DNA of 64,000 bases from Alishewanella metallidurans (GCF_036983985.1 NZ_JALAHQ010000003.1:186001-250000); one strand, 5' to 3'. Positions 17,585 through 26,941 are shown, numbered from the stretch's first letter. Made by a program: numbers and translations. Notes: generated by a model not told the origin, from the sequence alone.

Positions 17585-18487
17585 ATGAAAAAAACGACAA
17601 TAGTATTAGCTATGATGTTGGCCAGTTCTTTATCTTTACAAGCCAAAGAATTGGAAGTGTACGGTAAAATTAACATCTCTGCGCAATCTAGCGATGAAGG
17701 CGACGGACGTTTTACTGAATTGAAAAGCAACTCGTCAAACTTTGGTGTTAAAGGCGAATATGCACTCGAAGACGGCTTAAAAGTAGTGTATCAGTTAGAA
17801 TTCGGCGTAGAGACAACCAACGGAGCTAGTGATAAGAATATTAAAGCCCGTGATCAATATTTAGGTTTAGCCGGCAGTTTCGGTGAAATTCGTTTAGGCC
17901 GTCACGACACAGCGCTAAAGTTATCACAGGGTAAAATTGATCAGTTTAATAACTACGAAGCGGACGTACAAACCTTATGGCAAGGCGAAAACCGGCTAAC
18001 AAATTCTATTAGTTATTTTACGCCATCATTTTCCGGCTTTTACGCCCAGTTTAGTTATATTGCTGAAGGCTCAGCGGATGCCGACGACGGTATATCTGCG
18101 GCCTTACTCTATGGCGATGAAAGCTTAAAAAGCAGCAATGTGTATTTTGGTTTGGCTTATGACTCAAAGGTAGCGGGTTTTGATACCGTGCGCGCCAGTG
18201 CGCAAGTTAAAGTAGCCGAGTTTAAACTCGGTGCTATGTACCAAACACAAGAAGCGGTAATTAGTGGCCTAGAACAAGACGGCTATTTATTCAGCGTGGC
18301 GTATCCACTAGAGAAGTTTGAATTAAAGGCCCAGTATCAAGCTCTGGAAGATGATAAGGGCTTTAGCGTTGGCGCCGATTATAAGCTAGGTAAAAATACC
18401 AAAGCCTTTGCGTGGTATTCTAGTTTTGATTTTTATAACGCGGTAGACAAAAACTATGTTGCCCTAGGGTTAGAGCACAAGTTTTAA
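17585..18487 (+). CDS. Outer-membrane porin (Gram-negative porin family)
   Basis: A 300-residue exported barrel protein. Signal peptide MKKTTIVLAMMLASSLSLQA, then KELEVYGKINISAQSS, the classical start of trimeric porins. RDQYLGLAGSFGEIRLGRHDT (about residues 94-114) is the conserved L3-preceding strand, and the chain ends in Phe (LGLEHKF), as needed for BAM recognition. The start at 17585 is chosen because the signal peptide begins there; the open frame starts 36 bases earlier. Its place between phoU and a Pho-box-controlled receptor suggests a phosphate or anion channel, but I found no Pho box in its own upstream region, so that role is only contextual. Confidence 0.88.
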   Translation: MKKTTIVLAMMLASSLSLQAKELEVYGKINISAQSSDEGDGRFTELKSNSSNFGVKGEYALEDGLKVVYQLEFGVETTNGASDKNIKARDQYLGLAGSFGEIRLGRHDTALKLSQGKIDQFNNYEADVQTLWQGENRLTNSISYFTPSFSGFYAQFSYIAEGSADADDGISAALLYGDESLKSSNVYFGLAYDSKVAGFDTVRASAQVKVAEFKLGAMYQTQEAVISGLEQDGYLFSVAYPLEKFELKAQYQALEDDKGFSVGADYKLGKNTKAFAWYSSFDFYNAVDKNYVALGLEHKF

Positions 18488-18500
18488 GCTGATTAATAAA

Positions 18501-18526
18501 AAACGCCGGTTATATACCGGCGTTTT
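18501..18526. terminator. Bidirectional terminator between porin and TonB receptor genes
   Basis: AAACGCCGGT - TATAT - ACCGGCGTTT, a ten-bp stem with A-tract and T-tract on either side. It serves both convergent genes. Confidence 0.9.
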
Positions 18527-18538
18527 TTATGTTGGCTA

Positions 18539-21199
18539 TTAGTATTTATAGGCAAAGCTTAAACTGTAGCTTTGGCCCTCAATACGTTTTTGCAGAATTT
18601 CATTTTGCTGCAAAATTTCTACGTCGTTATCTAATAAGTTTTTTAAGCCTAATTTTACCGTCATGCTGTCGCTGGGCGCATAACTATAAGTCAGATCTAG
18701 CGAGTGAAAGGGTTGCTCAAAGGCGTCACCTTTTTCATTTACACCGGCAAAGGCAATGCGTTTACCAAACACGTTATAGGTTAGAGTAGCGTTATGTTGG
18801 TTATTATCGGAGTCAAAACCCAACTGTAGGTTAGCGATATACTTAGAGTGACCATTTAAACTACGTGTTAGGTTGGTAAGGTTAGCGCCCGGAAAGCGTT
18901 GAATGGTAATGGCGGAATTGCTAACGGTAATATTGCCCGCTACAAAGAAATTGCCTGCAAACTGGCCAATGCTGTCACTAAAAAAACCTAACGGTTGTAA
19001 AAAGTCGGCTTCAATACCATACAGCTTTCCGCTTTGTGCATTACGAAATGACATGAGTAAGTTGCCGTCTGACGCTGATAATTCAATTGCTTCTATTGGG
19101 TTTTTTAACGCTTTGTAAAATACGCCTAAGCTATAATTGCTGCTATCTGCATACCATTCTAGGCGCGCATCTAGGCTGTTGATATCGGTACTTTGCAAAT
19201 TAGCAAAGCCAGTAACGTTAAAGTCGGTAAGTGGGTCGATATACAATACGGGTGTTACTTCACGTAAATCTGGCCTTACTGTGGTTTGGCTGTAACCTAA
19301 GCGGGCTTGTAAATCATCATTAATAAACCAGGTTAATGCTAGTGCGGGGTAAAAGTCATCGGCTTGCAATATTGAGTCAGTAATTGAGCCACTGATGCTG
19401 TTATTGGCAGTTAGCGGGATAGAAATTTGTTTAAAGTCTTCATAGCGCACACCTAAATTTAGGCGAACTGTGTAATTGTAGTTAAGCTCTAGTGCTAGGT
19501 AGCCGGCATCGATCATTTGTGCGGCTAAATAGTCGTCAGCTTGCGTGGTCACATTTGAGATTTTAAAGCCATTACTCGGGTTTAAAATATTGTCATCAGA
19601 AAAAATCTCAAAAAAACGGCCTGATAGTTGGTTAAGGTTAAAGCCTACCGTATCAAAGTTAAAGCGGTCGGTTTGGGCGTTACGGCTGCGTTCGAAATGC
19701 GCATAGCCAGTGCTTAACATCATTTCAACCTTACCCAGTGTTAGTGGCAGTTTAGTATCCCAACTTAGGTTTTCAGTGTTGTCTTGCATATCACTGAAAC
19801 TATAATTTACGGCGTTTTGGTTACGGCGCAAAAATGAAAATACTGAACCATCAGCTTGGCTTTCGTTTAGGTAACGGTGTTCAATTTGGCCCGGAGCATA
19901 GCGGCGCACTTTAGCTTTGGTGTATTGCCAGTTAAGGGCTAAATCGTTTAGTGGCGTAAAATTGTGCTTGCCGCTGATTTGATTACTTAGCAGTGTTCGC
20001 TGTTCATAGTTAATATTGGTATCGGTGTTCGAACGGTTATTCTCGTTAATGGTTTCAATACTGTCGCCACGTTTAATTTTAACTTCGTCTTTGGTATCAC
20101 GCAGATAGATTGTTGCCGTTTCAAGGTGATGATTAACACCTAAATCTAGGCCAAAACTTAGCATGCCAGATAACTTAACCTGATGCTCAGTACCGCTAAT
20201 ATCGTCATAACGGTTTAGCGGTGTTAAGTTTTTGCCCGATACTGAGTAGTAACGCTCTTGCTCTTGAATATTATGTGTTGAACGGTCGTAACTTAGACCG
20301 GTCATTACGCCAAATACGCTATCTGAGGTTAGAGCAAAACGGTCACCGAACGAGATACTGCCGTCAACATCCGGTTTTATGCTGGTAGCATTGATATCGA
20401 TATTGCGGTTAAAAGCCGTACCTAAATGGCGTAACGTATTTTCTGCCTGCGCTAAATTATCAGCATTAACCCCACCAAGGTTTTCGGCAATATTAATCGG
20501 TGTTAGCACACCATATTGCTGCTGCGCGATGGCAAGTTCGGCTGGTATAGCGCGTACGCCGTTATCTTTACCTTGCCAATCGTTACTGCCACCGGCATAG
20601 CTAACGCCACGTTCATTGTTTAGGCTGTTGTACCCGGTGCCTAAGGCAACATTAAAGCTGCGTTGTAGCGGAATTGACGTGGTGCGAATATTAACGTTAC
20701 CACCACCAAAGGCGGCAGGTAATTCTGGCGAATAGGCCTTTTGCACGACTAGGCTTTCAATAATGCCGGCGGGGAACATATCTAGCGGAATAACATTACG
20801 GGTTGGATCAGGGCTTGGCACCATAGCGCCATTTAATAGCGTACTAGAATAACGCTCGCCTAAGCCGCGCACATAAATAAATTTATCTTTTACTAGTGTA
20901 AGGCCGGTTACTCGGCGCAGAGCTGTAGCGGCATTGCTATCGCCGGCTCGGCTAATTTGTTCGGCACCCAATAGCTCTGCTACATAAGGCAGCTCACGGC
21001 GTTCGGCTGCTGCGGCTGCCGCTGAACTTAGCAAGCGGCCCGATACTGAAATACGTTCAACACTTGCGCTATCTGGTGTTAATGGCTCGGCTGGGTCTTG
21101 AGCTGCCGCATTTAGCGACACGGCAGCAGCGGCGGTGTGTAGGGCTAAAACTACACCGCGCCCAATACGGCTAAAAGTAAACTTTGGCATACTGCTCAT
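18539..21199 (-). CDS. TonB-dependent outer-membrane receptor, substrate unknown
   Basis: An 886-residue receptor. A long signal peptide (about 1-34, ending NAAAQ) is followed by a TonB-box-like VERISVSG (about 48-55), the plug domain (about 70-185; VTGLTLVKDKFIYVRGLGERY and RNVIPLDMFPAGIIESL are diagnostic) and a 22-strand barrel ending SYSLSFAYKY. There is no extra N-terminal STN domain. AGGAAAAG precedes the ATG at 21199. It is downstream of the beta-helix lipoprotein gene on the same strand with 99 bases between, and that gene has a three-unit Pho box. So this receptor is probably induced by phosphate starvation and may take up a phosphorus-containing compound. It shows no siderophore-specific feature I can identify. 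Confidence 0.92.
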   Translation of the reverse strand: MSSMPKFTFSRIGRGVVLALHTAAAAVSLNAAAQDPAEPLTPDSASVERISVSGRLLSSAAAAAAERRELPYVAELLGAEQISRAGDSNAATALRRVTGLTLVKDKFIYVRGLGERYSSTLLNGAMVPSPDPTRNVIPLDMFPAGIIESLVVQKAYSPELPAAFGGGNVNIRTTSIPLQRSFNVALGTGYNSLNNERGVSYAGGSNDWQGKDNGVRAIPAELAIAQQQYGVLTPINIAENLGGVNADNLAQAENTLRHLGTAFNRNIDINATSIKPDVDGSISFGDRFALTSDSVFGVMTGLSYDRSTHNIQEQERYYSVSGKNLTPLNRYDDISGTEHQVKLSGMLSFGLDLGVNHHLETATIYLRDTKDEVKIKRGDSIETINENNRSNTDTNINYEQRTLLSNQISGKHNFTPLNDLALNWQYTKAKVRRYAPGQIEHRYLNESQADGSVFSFLRRNQNAVNYSFSDMQDNTENLSWDTKLPLTLGKVEMMLSTGYAHFERSRNAQTDRFNFDTVGFNLNQLSGRFFEIFSDDNILNPSNGFKISNVTTQADDYLAAQMIDAGYLALELNYNYTVRLNLGVRYEDFKQISIPLTANNSISGSITDSILQADDFYPALALTWFINDDLQARLGYSQTTVRPDLREVTPVLYIDPLTDFNVTGFANLQSTDINSLDARLEWYADSSNYSLGVFYKALKNPIEAIELSASDGNLLMSFRNAQSGKLYGIEADFLQPLGFFSDSIGQFAGNFFVAGNITVSNSAITIQRFPGANLTNLTRSLNGHSKYIANLQLGFDSDNNQHNATLTYNVFGKRIAFAGVNEKGDAFEQPFHSLDLTYSYAPSDSMTVKLGLKNLLDNDVEILQQNEILQKRIEGQSYSLSFAYKY

Positions 21200-21298
21200 T
21201 TAAACTTTTCCTATTGGTTTAAGGTTGTCGCTGTTTAGTTGAGTAACGCGACGGCATAAAAAGCACTGCCAGTATTAAACCGGCAGTGTGTGTTTTAC

Positions 21299-22711
21299 TT
21301 AGTCGGTTAAACCTATGGTCCAACCCTGGGTCCAATTGGTTTTGCCATCAAAGGCACCAATATGCGTTACGTTGTCAAACCAGTTATCAACATAGTTAGC
21401 CACGTTATAGCCATTAGTTAAGGCGGGTGAGTTCGCTGCGGGTATAAAACCGGTTAACAAGGCACTGCCAACTAGGTTGCCCGGTTGTGCGCGAAACCAA
21501 GCGCCGGTGTCTAACGTAACGTTGCCATTGCTATCAACGCTATTTTTAAAGGGTTCGGTGCAATCAATAATGGAGTTTCGAAACACAATTTCGCCGTTGT
21601 TGGCATTGGTTATCGACTCATCGCTATTTATTTCAAAGCATTCACCCATACCTTCAGGACCGGTCACTATGATGTTGTACAACTCAGCTGCGGTGCCAGC
21701 ACGCAATAGAATGCCTTCAGAGTCGTCTTCACCATCAAAGTTGTTGCCAATAATGGTCATGTTGGCAATGCGCGGTTTGGATAGCGGTTGTGCAGTAAAG
21801 TTACCTGATTGGTTGTCCGCTTCAATACCACGGTTAGCTTTAGAATTATTGGGGTTGTGGCGCACCAGTACATGCTGCATACGGCCAGACCAGCCATCGG
21901 CCCAGTCTAACGAGTCGTCGCGATTACCGGTTAGCACCACGTATTTGGCGTCAACGGTGCCGCCAAAAAACTCAACACCGTCATCAAGGTTGTTGTGTAC
22001 TTGAATATATTCAACGCGAGTGCCTCGGCCGACACCTGCAAAGGTAATACCGTTTAATTCGTTGTCAGGAATAACTTCGTAACCGGCATAGCGTACTTGC
22101 AGGTATTTTAATGCGCCGCTGCTGTCGTCGGCATCAGCGCCACCGTAAGGGCCAGCTTCGCCTTCGGCTTCTACTTGGCAATTTGCTAAATCAGCTTGGT
22201 TACATTTGTTGGTTGGCGCCTTACCTAACAACACCAAGCCGCCCCATTCTGCTGCAGAATCGTTATTAGACAAGCCCAGCATGTCATTTATAGACGTCAT
22301 GATGATGGGCGCTGCAGCGGTGCCCACCGCTTGAATTTTTGAGCCGCGCGCCACTACTAAGTAGTCAGCACCGCTTTTACCAAACAGCGTAACACCTGGT
22401 TCAATAGTTAGCGTAGTGCTGTTGGCGTTATCGTTACCTACAGTTACCTTGCCGCTTAACGACCAAATAATATTTGCGGTTAGGCGGATATCGTTAGTAA
22501 TAGTGCCGGAAATACCACACACGGTTTTATTTATGCTGGCTAAGCTTTTATCTTCGCTAGCAAAGCTAGGGCAGGGGCCAGTGGCTGGTGGTGTGGTGCC
22601 GCCAGTATTACTGCCGCCATTTCCAGCATTTACCACTAGGTCACCACCACAGCCAGCCAGTGCTATTGCGGATGCTAGTGCGCTTAGTTTTAATAGTTTG
22701 CATAAAGCCAT
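21299..22711 (-). CDS. Right-handed beta-helix lipoprotein, partner of the TonB receptor
   Basis: About 470 residues. The N-terminus carries a lipoprotein signal with lipobox LAGC, followed by a Gly/Thr/Pro-rich linker and a parallel beta-helix body with repeated turns (VEYIQVHNNLDDGVEFFGG, YVVLTGNRDDSLDWADG, IANMTIIGNNFDGEDDSEG). Aspartates recur at the turns (DDGVEF, DDSLDW, DDSEG), which could bind cations or ligand. I prefer the ATG at 22711 because the GGAG site sits eight bases ahead of it, whereas the ATG at 22717 is too close. No enzymatic motif of pectate lyases is evident. It is the first gene after a minus-strand Pho box and precedes the receptor gene, so it is likely a surface-exposed or periplasmic partner of the receptor. 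Confidence 0.8.
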   Translation of the reverse strand: MALCKLLKLSALASAIALAGCGGDLVVNAGNGGSNTGGTTPPATGPCPSFASEDKSLASINKTVCGISGTITNDIRLTANIIWSLSGKVTVGNDNANSTTLTIEPGVTLFGKSGADYLVVARGSKIQAVGTAAAPIIMTSINDMLGLSNNDSAAEWGGLVLLGKAPTNKCNQADLANCQVEAEGEAGPYGGADADDSSGALKYLQVRYAGYEVIPDNELNGITFAGVGRGTRVEYIQVHNNLDDGVEFFGGTVDAKYVVLTGNRDDSLDWADGWSGRMQHVLVRHNPNNSKANRGIEADNQSGNFTAQPLSKPRIANMTIIGNNFDGEDDSEGILLRAGTAAELYNIIVTGPEGMGECFEINSDESITNANNGEIVFRNSIIDCTEPFKNSVDSNGNVTLDTGAWFRAQPGNLVGSALLTGFIPAANSPALTNGYNVANYVDNWFDNVTHIGAFDGKTNWTQGWTIGLTD

Positions 22712-22764
22712 TGCCATCTCTCCATTTGGTTTTTTAGGTGCTGCAAATAAGTCGTATGCACCCT

Positions 22765-22793
22765 ACAACAGAAAAATGACGGTTTTATTACAA
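22765..22793 (-). promoter_or_regulatory. Three-unit Pho box for the lipoprotein/TonB receptor operon
   Basis: On the minus strand: TTGTAAT - AAAA - CCGTCAT - TTTT - CTGTTGT, three seven-base units at 11-base periodicity, ending 54 bases before the lipoprotein start at 22711. Unit agreement with CTGTCAT is good for the first two and partial for the third. It is separate from the phoB box on the other strand of the same intergenic region. Confidence 0.75.
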
Positions 22794-22869
22794 TAAAGTC
22801 GTTGTCACAAAAGGGTAATAACGCCACGCAAAGCATCAAAACAGGCTGTAGTTAAAGATTATTCTTTGG

Positions 22870-22902
22870 TTTTCATAAAAGTGTCATAAACTGCGGTAAT
22901 AC
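22870..22902 (+). promoter_or_regulatory. Pho box and -10 element of phoBR
   Basis: TTTTCAT - AAAA - GTGTCAT at 22870-22887, very similar to the known E. coli phoB box. A degenerate third unit follows and a -10-like TAATAC lies at 22897-22902, nine bases after the second unit, as expected where PhoB replaces the -35 contact. It implies positive autoregulation of phoBR. Confidence 0.8.
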
Positions 22903-22984
22903 TAGGTTAAGCAAATAATTGTTAAGTAATAATTAGCGCCGCGCGGCTAAAAAGCCCGACAATAAATCGAGTGTGGTGGGTTTA

Positions 22985-23671
22985 ATGACAAGAAAAATTT
23001 TAGTAGTAGAAGACGAAGCGCCAATACGCGATATGCTGTGTTTTGTTTTGGAGCAACACGGTTACCAAGCGACAACGGCTGAAGACTATAACTCGGCACT
23101 TAATGCGCTAGTAGAACCTTATCCTGATTTAGTATTACTAGACTGGATGTTACCCGGCGGCAGTGGTATTCAGATAGCCAAAAAAATGAAGCAGCATGAG
23201 CTAATGCGTAATATCCCGATTATTATGATTACTGCTCGTGGCGAAGAAGAAGACAAGGTGCGTGGCTTAGAAGTGGGCGCTGATGATTATGTGACTAAAC
23301 CATTTTCACCTAAAGAATTAATGGCGCGCATTAAAGCCGTTATCCGTCGCGTAGCACCCACTAGCCTAGACGAAGTGTTGGACGTGCAAGGTTTAAAACT
23401 TGACCCTGTATCGCATCGGGTAACGGCACAAGAGCACACCCTAGATATTGGCCCTACCGAGTTTCGGCTGCTGCACTTTTTTATGACCCATCCCGAGCGA
23501 GTATACAGCCGCGAACAGTTGCTTGATCACGTGTGGGGCACCAATGTGTATGTGGAAGATCGCACGGTGGATGTGCATATTCGACGTTTACGTATGGCGA
23601 TTTCTGTAGCCGGGCATGATAGATTAGTGCAAACCGTGCGTGGTGCTGGTTACCGTTTCTCCGCTAAGTAA
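22985..23671 (+). CDS. phoB: Phosphate regulon response regulator
   Basis: OmpR/PhoB-type activator of the Pho regulon. The receiver domain (about 1-120) has the acidic pair in VVEDEAP, phospho-acceptor Asp53 in LLDWMLPGGSG, Thr in MITARGEEED and Lys in DDYVTKPFSPKEL. The winged helix (about 130-228) includes FRLLHFFMTHPERVYSREQLLDHVWG. Start at ATG 22985 (MTRKILVVEDE) gives 228 residues against 229 in E. coli; a GTG 12 bases upstream is less likely. phoR follows after 17 bases. Confidence 0.97.
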   Translation: MTRKILVVEDEAPIRDMLCFVLEQHGYQATTAEDYNSALNALVEPYPDLVLLDWMLPGGSGIQIAKKMKQHELMRNIPIIMITARGEEEDKVRGLEVGADDYVTKPFSPKELMARIKAVIRRVAPTSLDEVLDVQGLKLDPVSHRVTAQEHTLDIGPTEFRLLHFFMTHPERVYSREQLLDHVWGTNVYVEDRTVDVHIRRLRMAISVAGHDRLVQTVRGAGYRFSAK

Positions 23672-23688
23672 GGTTAATTACTGCCGTT

Positions 23689-24984
23689 ATGCGTCAGCTA
23701 CTGTCAAAAAAGAAGGTGTATACCAAACTCGTTCTTTTATATTGCTTTATGGCCTTGGTCGGCTTTATTTCTAACAGCTTAGTGCTGGCGCTACTTATTT
23801 TCACCATCGCCTTACTGCTATGGCACTATCATCACTTGTTTCTTATGGATAAATGGCTGTGGCAAGATCGTAAGCTATCACCGCCGATGGCTGACGGCAT
23901 TTGGGCACATTTATTTGAAGGTATATATTACCAGCAGCGCAAAGATCGGCGTAAACGCCGTGAACTGAGAAATATGGTACGGCGCTTTCGCGATGGTGTA
24001 GAAGCATTGCCAGAAGCGGTAGTAGTACTGCGTGATGACTGGACTATTGTTTGGAGTAACCAGTTAGCACAAACCTTAATTGGCCTACATTGGCCGTCGG
24101 ATGAAGGCATTCGGTTAGATAACCTTATTCGCCATCCTGATTTTCAGCAATACTTAGCGGCAACAAACTTTACCCAGCCGATTGAGCTGCCATCACCGGT
24201 GAGCGCGCAGCGAACACTTGAGCTTCATCTGGTGCCCTACGATATTGAACAATACTTGTTGATCGTCCGCGATATCTCGCACTTAAAGCAGCTTGAGCAA
24301 GTTCGTAAAGACTTTGTTGCCAACGTATCGCACGAATTGCGTACACCGCTTACTGTGCTGCAAGGTTATCTTGAAGTTATGGATGATGAGCATTTACCCG
24401 ATAAAGCGATGTGGAAAAAAGCGCATAACGTAATGCTAGATCAGACCAAACGTATGGAGCTGTTAGTGCAGCAATTACTCACGCTATCGCGAATAGAAGC
24501 TGCTACTAAAGTACCGTTTGATAATGAAGTCGATGTACCAAGCTTGCTTGCGACCTTAGAGCAAGAAGCGCAGGCGCTGAACCATGATAAACAGCATCAA
24601 ATCAGCTTTGCTGTTGATAGCAAGCTTAAAGTAACCGGCGTTAGTGAAGAGCTACGTAGTGTATTTTCTAATTTGCTCACCAACGCCATTAAATACACGC
24701 CTAGTAACGGCATTATTCAGCTTAGCTGGCAGCGACAGCCTAATGGTGCCGTGTTTACGATAACGGATAATGGGCCGGGTATAGCACTGCAGCATGTAAA
24801 GCGTTTAACAGAACGTTTTTACCGAGTAGATGAAGCGCGCGCTCGCAATACCGGTGGCAGCGGTCTTGGCTTGGCTATAGTGAAGCATGTGTTGTCGTGG
24901 CATAATAGCAAGCTGGTCATTAATAGTGAGCCCGGCAAAGGCAGCCGTTTTTCCTTTACGCTACCGCCAGAGCTAGTGCTTTAA
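23689..24984 (+). CDS. phoR: Phosphate regulon sensor histidine kinase
   Basis: Inner-membrane kinase for PhoB. Order of parts: two closely spaced N-terminal membrane helices (about residues 14-48) without a real periplasmic domain, a basic linker, a PAS domain (about 98-200), HisKA with phospho-His215 in FVANVSHELRTPLTVL, and the ATPase domain with N box LTNAIKYTP, G1 DNGPGIA and G2 GGSGLGLAIVKH. It has 431 residues like the E. coli protein. The lack of a periplasmic sensor fits the known mechanism in which Pst/PhoU, not PhoR itself, detects phosphate. It ends six bases before the convergent tag gene. Confidence 0.96.
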   Translation: MRQLLSKKKVYTKLVLLYCFMALVGFISNSLVLALLIFTIALLLWHYHHLFLMDKWLWQDRKLSPPMADGIWAHLFEGIYYQQRKDRRKRRELRNMVRRFRDGVEALPEAVVVLRDDWTIVWSNQLAQTLIGLHWPSDEGIRLDNLIRHPDFQQYLAATNFTQPIELPSPVSAQRTLELHLVPYDIEQYLLIVRDISHLKQLEQVRKDFVANVSHELRTPLTVLQGYLEVMDDEHLPDKAMWKKAHNVMLDQTKRMELLVQQLLTLSRIEAATKVPFDNEVDVPSLLATLEQEAQALNHDKQHQISFAVDSKLKVTGVSEELRSVFSNLLTNAIKYTPSNGIIQLSWQRQPNGAVFTITDNGPGIALQHVKRLTERFYRVDEARARNTGGSGLGLAIVKHVLSWHNSKLVINSEPGKGSRFSFTLPPELVL

Positions 24985-24990
24985 GCTGAC

Positions 24991-25572
24991 TTATATTGTG
25001 CTTACCCCATTTTTACAAAAACACTGATTATGATGGTCATTTACCATGCCGCAGGCCTGCATGTAGGCATACATAATGGTTGAACCAATAAAGGTAAAGC
25101 CGCGTTTTTTTAAGTCTTTACTAAAAGCATCAGATTCTGGGCTGGTAGCACGAATGTCGGCAGCGCTGGCAATGTTATTCACTTGCGGTGAACCATTAAC
25201 AAAGCGCCACTGATATTGGCTAAAACTACCAAACTCTTGCTGTACCTCAATAAACCGTGACGCGTTATTAATAGCTGCAGCAATTTTTAGCCGATTACGA
25301 ATAATACCAGGGTTTAGCAGTAGCTCGCTGGCTTTAGCTTCGTCAAATGCCGCCACCTTTACCGGGTCGAAATTAGCAAAGGCAGTGCGGTAGTTGTCAC
25401 GCTTTTTTAATACGGTATACCAGCTAAGCCCAGCTTGAGCGGCTTCAAGCACTAAAAACTCAAACAGTTTATTATCGTCATATACCGGCACACCCCACTC
25501 GGTGTCGTGGTAGGCCACGTAATCGGGTTTGCTTAAATCTGCCCAGTGGCAGCGCTCTGGTACTAACATCAT
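24991..25572 (-). CDS. tag: DNA-3-methyladenine glycosylase I
   Basis: Constitutive base-excision repair enzyme that removes 3-methyladenine from DNA. It has 193 residues, near the family's 187. Diagnostic parts are RCHWADLSKPDYVAYHDTEW near the N-terminus, LEAAQAGLSWYTVLKKRDNY around residue 43, and the zinc-binding C-terminal part with MQACGMVNDHHNQCFC. The start overlaps the stop of the upstream amidohydrolase by one base. Its presence between phoR and ppx-ppk does not suggest a phosphate role. Confidence 0.95.
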   Translation of the reverse strand: MMLVPERCHWADLSKPDYVAYHDTEWGVPVYDDNKLFEFLVLEAAQAGLSWYTVLKKRDNYRTAFANFDPVKVAAFDEAKASELLLNPGIIRNRLKIAAAINNASRFIEVQQEFGSFSQYQWRFVNGSPQVNNIASAADIRATSPESDAFSKDLKKRGFTFIGSTIMYAYMQACGMVNDHHNQCFCKNGVSTI

Positions 25573-26894
25573 TATTGCGGCTTAAGCGTTGGCGCTTGGT
25601 CTAAATAATCTAGCGCTAACGAACTTAATGCGCGCACGCCGTTAATTAGTGCATCTTCATTGACGTCAAACATCGGCGAGTGGTTAGGGGCAACCTCGCT
25701 GTTAGTTTTGCCTTCTGGCGAGATACCTAAAAAGAAAAACACCCCAGGAATTTTTTGTTGATAAAACGAGAAGTCTTCGGCACCAGTAATAGGTTTAACG
25801 CCGGCAACACCTTTATCACCAGCCGCCCATTTTAAGCTTGGCATCGCCCAATCGGTAAGTGCTGGGTCATTCCAAGTAACAGCAGCAAAATTATGTACAT
25901 GCAGCTCTGCTGTAGCGCCGCTGGCTTTGGCAATGTGTTCGCTAGTGGTGGTCATGCGAGCAATTAAGTCTTCACGCATAGCGCTGTCAAAGGTGCGAAT
26001 AGTACCTTCTAGCTTTACGTCATCAGGAATAATATTCCAACGAATACCACCATGTACCTGACCAAAAGACACTACGGCTGGCGCTTTGGTCACGTCAATT
26101 TGCCGTGCCGGAATAAGATTAATCGCATTAATTAGCTGGCCAGTAACGTTGATAGGGTCAATACCCAGCCATGGCGATGAGCCATGTACTTGTTTACCTT
26201 TTACCGTAATTTGAAAGCTGTCAGCCGCCGCCATAATACCTTCGGTTTTTACCTGTATTTGCCCAGGGTTGCCAGGCCAAACGTGAAGGCCGAAGATAGC
26301 CGACGGCGAAGGGTTAGCAAATAGGCCTTCAGCGAGCATCATTTTAGCGCCGCCGTCTTCGCCGTTTGGCGGGCCTTCTTCCGCTGGTTGAAACACAAAC
26401 ATAATAGTGCCGCTAATATCGGCCTTTTGTTTGCTTAGTACTTCAGCCACACCCATTAACATCGCAACGTGCGCATCATGGCCACAAGCGTGCATTACAC
26501 CGGTTTGTTGGCCGTTAAATTCAGCCATTACTGTTGACGCAAAGGGTAAGCCTGTTTGTTCGGCTACTGGTAACGCATCCATATCAGCACGTAGCGCAAC
26601 CACAGGGCCGGCTTTACCGCCTTTAAGAATGCCAACTACACCGGTATGAGCAATGCCGGTGCGAACCTCTAAGCCTAGCGATTCTAGGTGTGCAGCTACT
26701 TTTGCGGCAGTTCGCACTTCACGGTTAGATAATTCAGGGTGTTGGTGTAGATCACGCCGCCAGCTAATCACTTTAGGCATAACCTGCTCAATGTGTTTAC
26801 TCAGTTTAGTTTTACTGTCAACTGAGCTATCGGCCATTGCGGGTGCAGAAAGCAGCAGTGGTAATAATGCCAAACTTAACAATGATAAACGCAT
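25572..26894 (-). CDS. Exported M20 family amidohydrolase/peptidase
   Basis: A 440-residue zinc hydrolase with a signal peptide (residues 1-21, ending PAMA), so likely periplasmic. M20D features: WRRDLHQHPELSNRE near residue 46, the metal-site cluster MHACGHDAHVAMLMG near 134-148, FQPAEEGPPNGEDGGAKMM near 168, and GAEDFSFYQQKIPG near 375. Family members remove acyl groups from amino acids or cleave hippurate-like or IAA-amino acid amides; the true substrate is not readable here. GGAG precedes the start. tag follows immediately downstream with a one-base overlap. Confidence 0.9.
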   Translation of the reverse strand: MRLSLLSLALLPLLLSAPAMADSSVDSKTKLSKHIEQVMPKVISWRRDLHQHPELSNREVRTAAKVAAHLESLGLEVRTGIAHTGVVGILKGGKAGPVVALRADMDALPVAEQTGLPFASTVMAEFNGQQTGVMHACGHDAHVAMLMGVAEVLSKQKADISGTIMFVFQPAEEGPPNGEDGGAKMMLAEGLFANPSPSAIFGLHVWPGNPGQIQVKTEGIMAAADSFQITVKGKQVHGSSPWLGIDPINVTGQLINAINLIPARQIDVTKAPAVVSFGQVHGGIRWNIIPDDVKLEGTIRTFDSAMREDLIARMTTTSEHIAKASGATAELHVHNFAAVTWNDPALTDWAMPSLKWAAGDKGVAGVKPITGAEDFSFYQQKIPGVFFFLGISPEGKTNSEVAPNHSPMFDVNEDALINGVRALSSLALDYLDQAPTLKPQ

Positions 26895-26941
26895 AACCGC
26901 TCCAAGTTTTTAGTCTGTTTCTACCTTAAGCGCTAATAGTG

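Noticed and set aside
21477..22004. 175-codon open frame opposite the beta-helix lipoprotein
   Set aside because: Antisense to a gene with signal peptide, lipobox and beta-helix repeats; no independent support.
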